Source: Anastrepha obliqua (Eukaryota > Arthropoda > Insecta > Diptera > Tephritidae). From it: DNA of 64,000 nt. Both the position numbers and the translations under genes were made by a program. Every line of letters starts with the position of its first letter. Positions within the stretch are counted from its first letter, which is position 1. Of the stretch, positions 63,771-64,000 are shown in pieces. The notes beneath the pieces were generated by a model that saw only the letters and a list, made by a program, of their open reading frames with translations, had not been told where the DNA came from and did no database searches. The stretch is taken from contig NC_072893.1 in NCBI RefSeq assembly GCF_027943255.1, positions 63,024,001 through 63,088,000 on the forward strand, read 5' to 3'.

Positions 63771-64000
63771 AATTCAAAGCAATTCCGTGTGCTGATTTAT
63801 CATTGTTTTTTAATGGAAAAAAAAATACTGTTCAATGCCAGGAATGGCTTGAAAAACATTATTCGGACTCTGCTCCATCAAAAAGAAGCATTTGTTATTG
63901 GTATGCCGAATTCAAACGTGGTCGTACAGACACCGATGACATTCCATCTACTGGAAGGCCAAATGACGCTGTTATTCCGGAAAACGTTGAAAAAACACTG
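63771..64000 (+). pseudogene. Mariner transposase N-terminus, continuing past the window
   Basis: ATG at 63771 gives MNSKQFRVLIYHCFLMEK, then one frame change. After it come NTVQCQEWLEKHYSDSAPSK, CYWYAEFKRGRTDTDDIPST and GRPNDAVIPENVEKTL. These are the first helix-turn-helix and linker of a mariner transposase. An indel in the A9 run near 63820 breaks it. The rest lies beyond the window. Confidence 0.8.

Noticed and set aside
1..64000. LTR retrotransposons or endogenous viruses
   Set aside because: I saw no paired long direct repeats, no primer-binding sites next to them and no gag, protease or integrase coding.

Overview
This is eukaryotic DNA, AT-rich and intron-poor, with no recognisable host gene, rRNA or stand-alone tRNA gene. 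The mobile elements point to an insect and most likely a true fly. There are many Tc1/mariner elements with DD34D and DD41D spacing, RNase H-bearing non-LTR retrotransposons, tRNA-derived SINEs and (TATG)n-type microsatellites. I would guess a tephritid fruit fly, but the genus is an inference from element families alone. Nearly everything that can be explained here is transposon sequence in different stages of decay.

Left part (1-15.7 kb): a decayed mariner, several broken non-LTR 3' ends (R1/I/LOA-like and RTE-like), SINE pieces, and a nested block at 11527-14020. In that block a DD41D transposon carries a 5'-truncated LOA-like retroelement with a 13-bp target duplication and a SINE with a 14-bp target duplication. 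At 15748-18218 lies a 2.47-kb element with ~150-bp terminal inverted repeats. It encodes a PIN/FEN1-like nuclease with a Cys-rich CXC tail instead of a recognisable DDE transposase.

Middle (18-31 kb): SINEs, non-autonomous TTAA-flanked elements (20535-21098 and 29431-30154), an irregular array of a ~26-bp motif (22306-24106) interrupted by a LINE, and many transposase stubs.

Centre (31309-37016): a full-length, apparently intact LOA-clade non-LTR retrotransposon. It has ORF1 (533 aa) and ORF2 (1193 aa: endonuclease, reverse transcriptase, RNase H, zinc motif), a telomere-like CCTAA tail and a perfect 13-bp target duplication.

Right part (37.7-64 kb): more mariners (37.8, 39.6, 42.3, 45.0, 49.2, 53.0 and 63.8 kb) and a third TTAA element (38924-39537). 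An intact 1312-bp DD41D transposon with a 360-aa transposase lies at 40631-41942. A pogo/Tigger-like relic (49.08-51.2 kb) is split by a mariner, and a short LOA copy (51721-52567) has its own target duplication. RTE-like and CR1/Jockey-like relics follow. At 57.7-60.05 kb a transposase-like gene is surrounded by repeated CGTCACGTAC motifs.

Only two sets of genes look able to work: the LOA element (ORF1 and ORF2) and the DD41D transposase at 40745-41827. The rest are broken or non-autonomous copies that would need proteins supplied from elsewhere in the genome.
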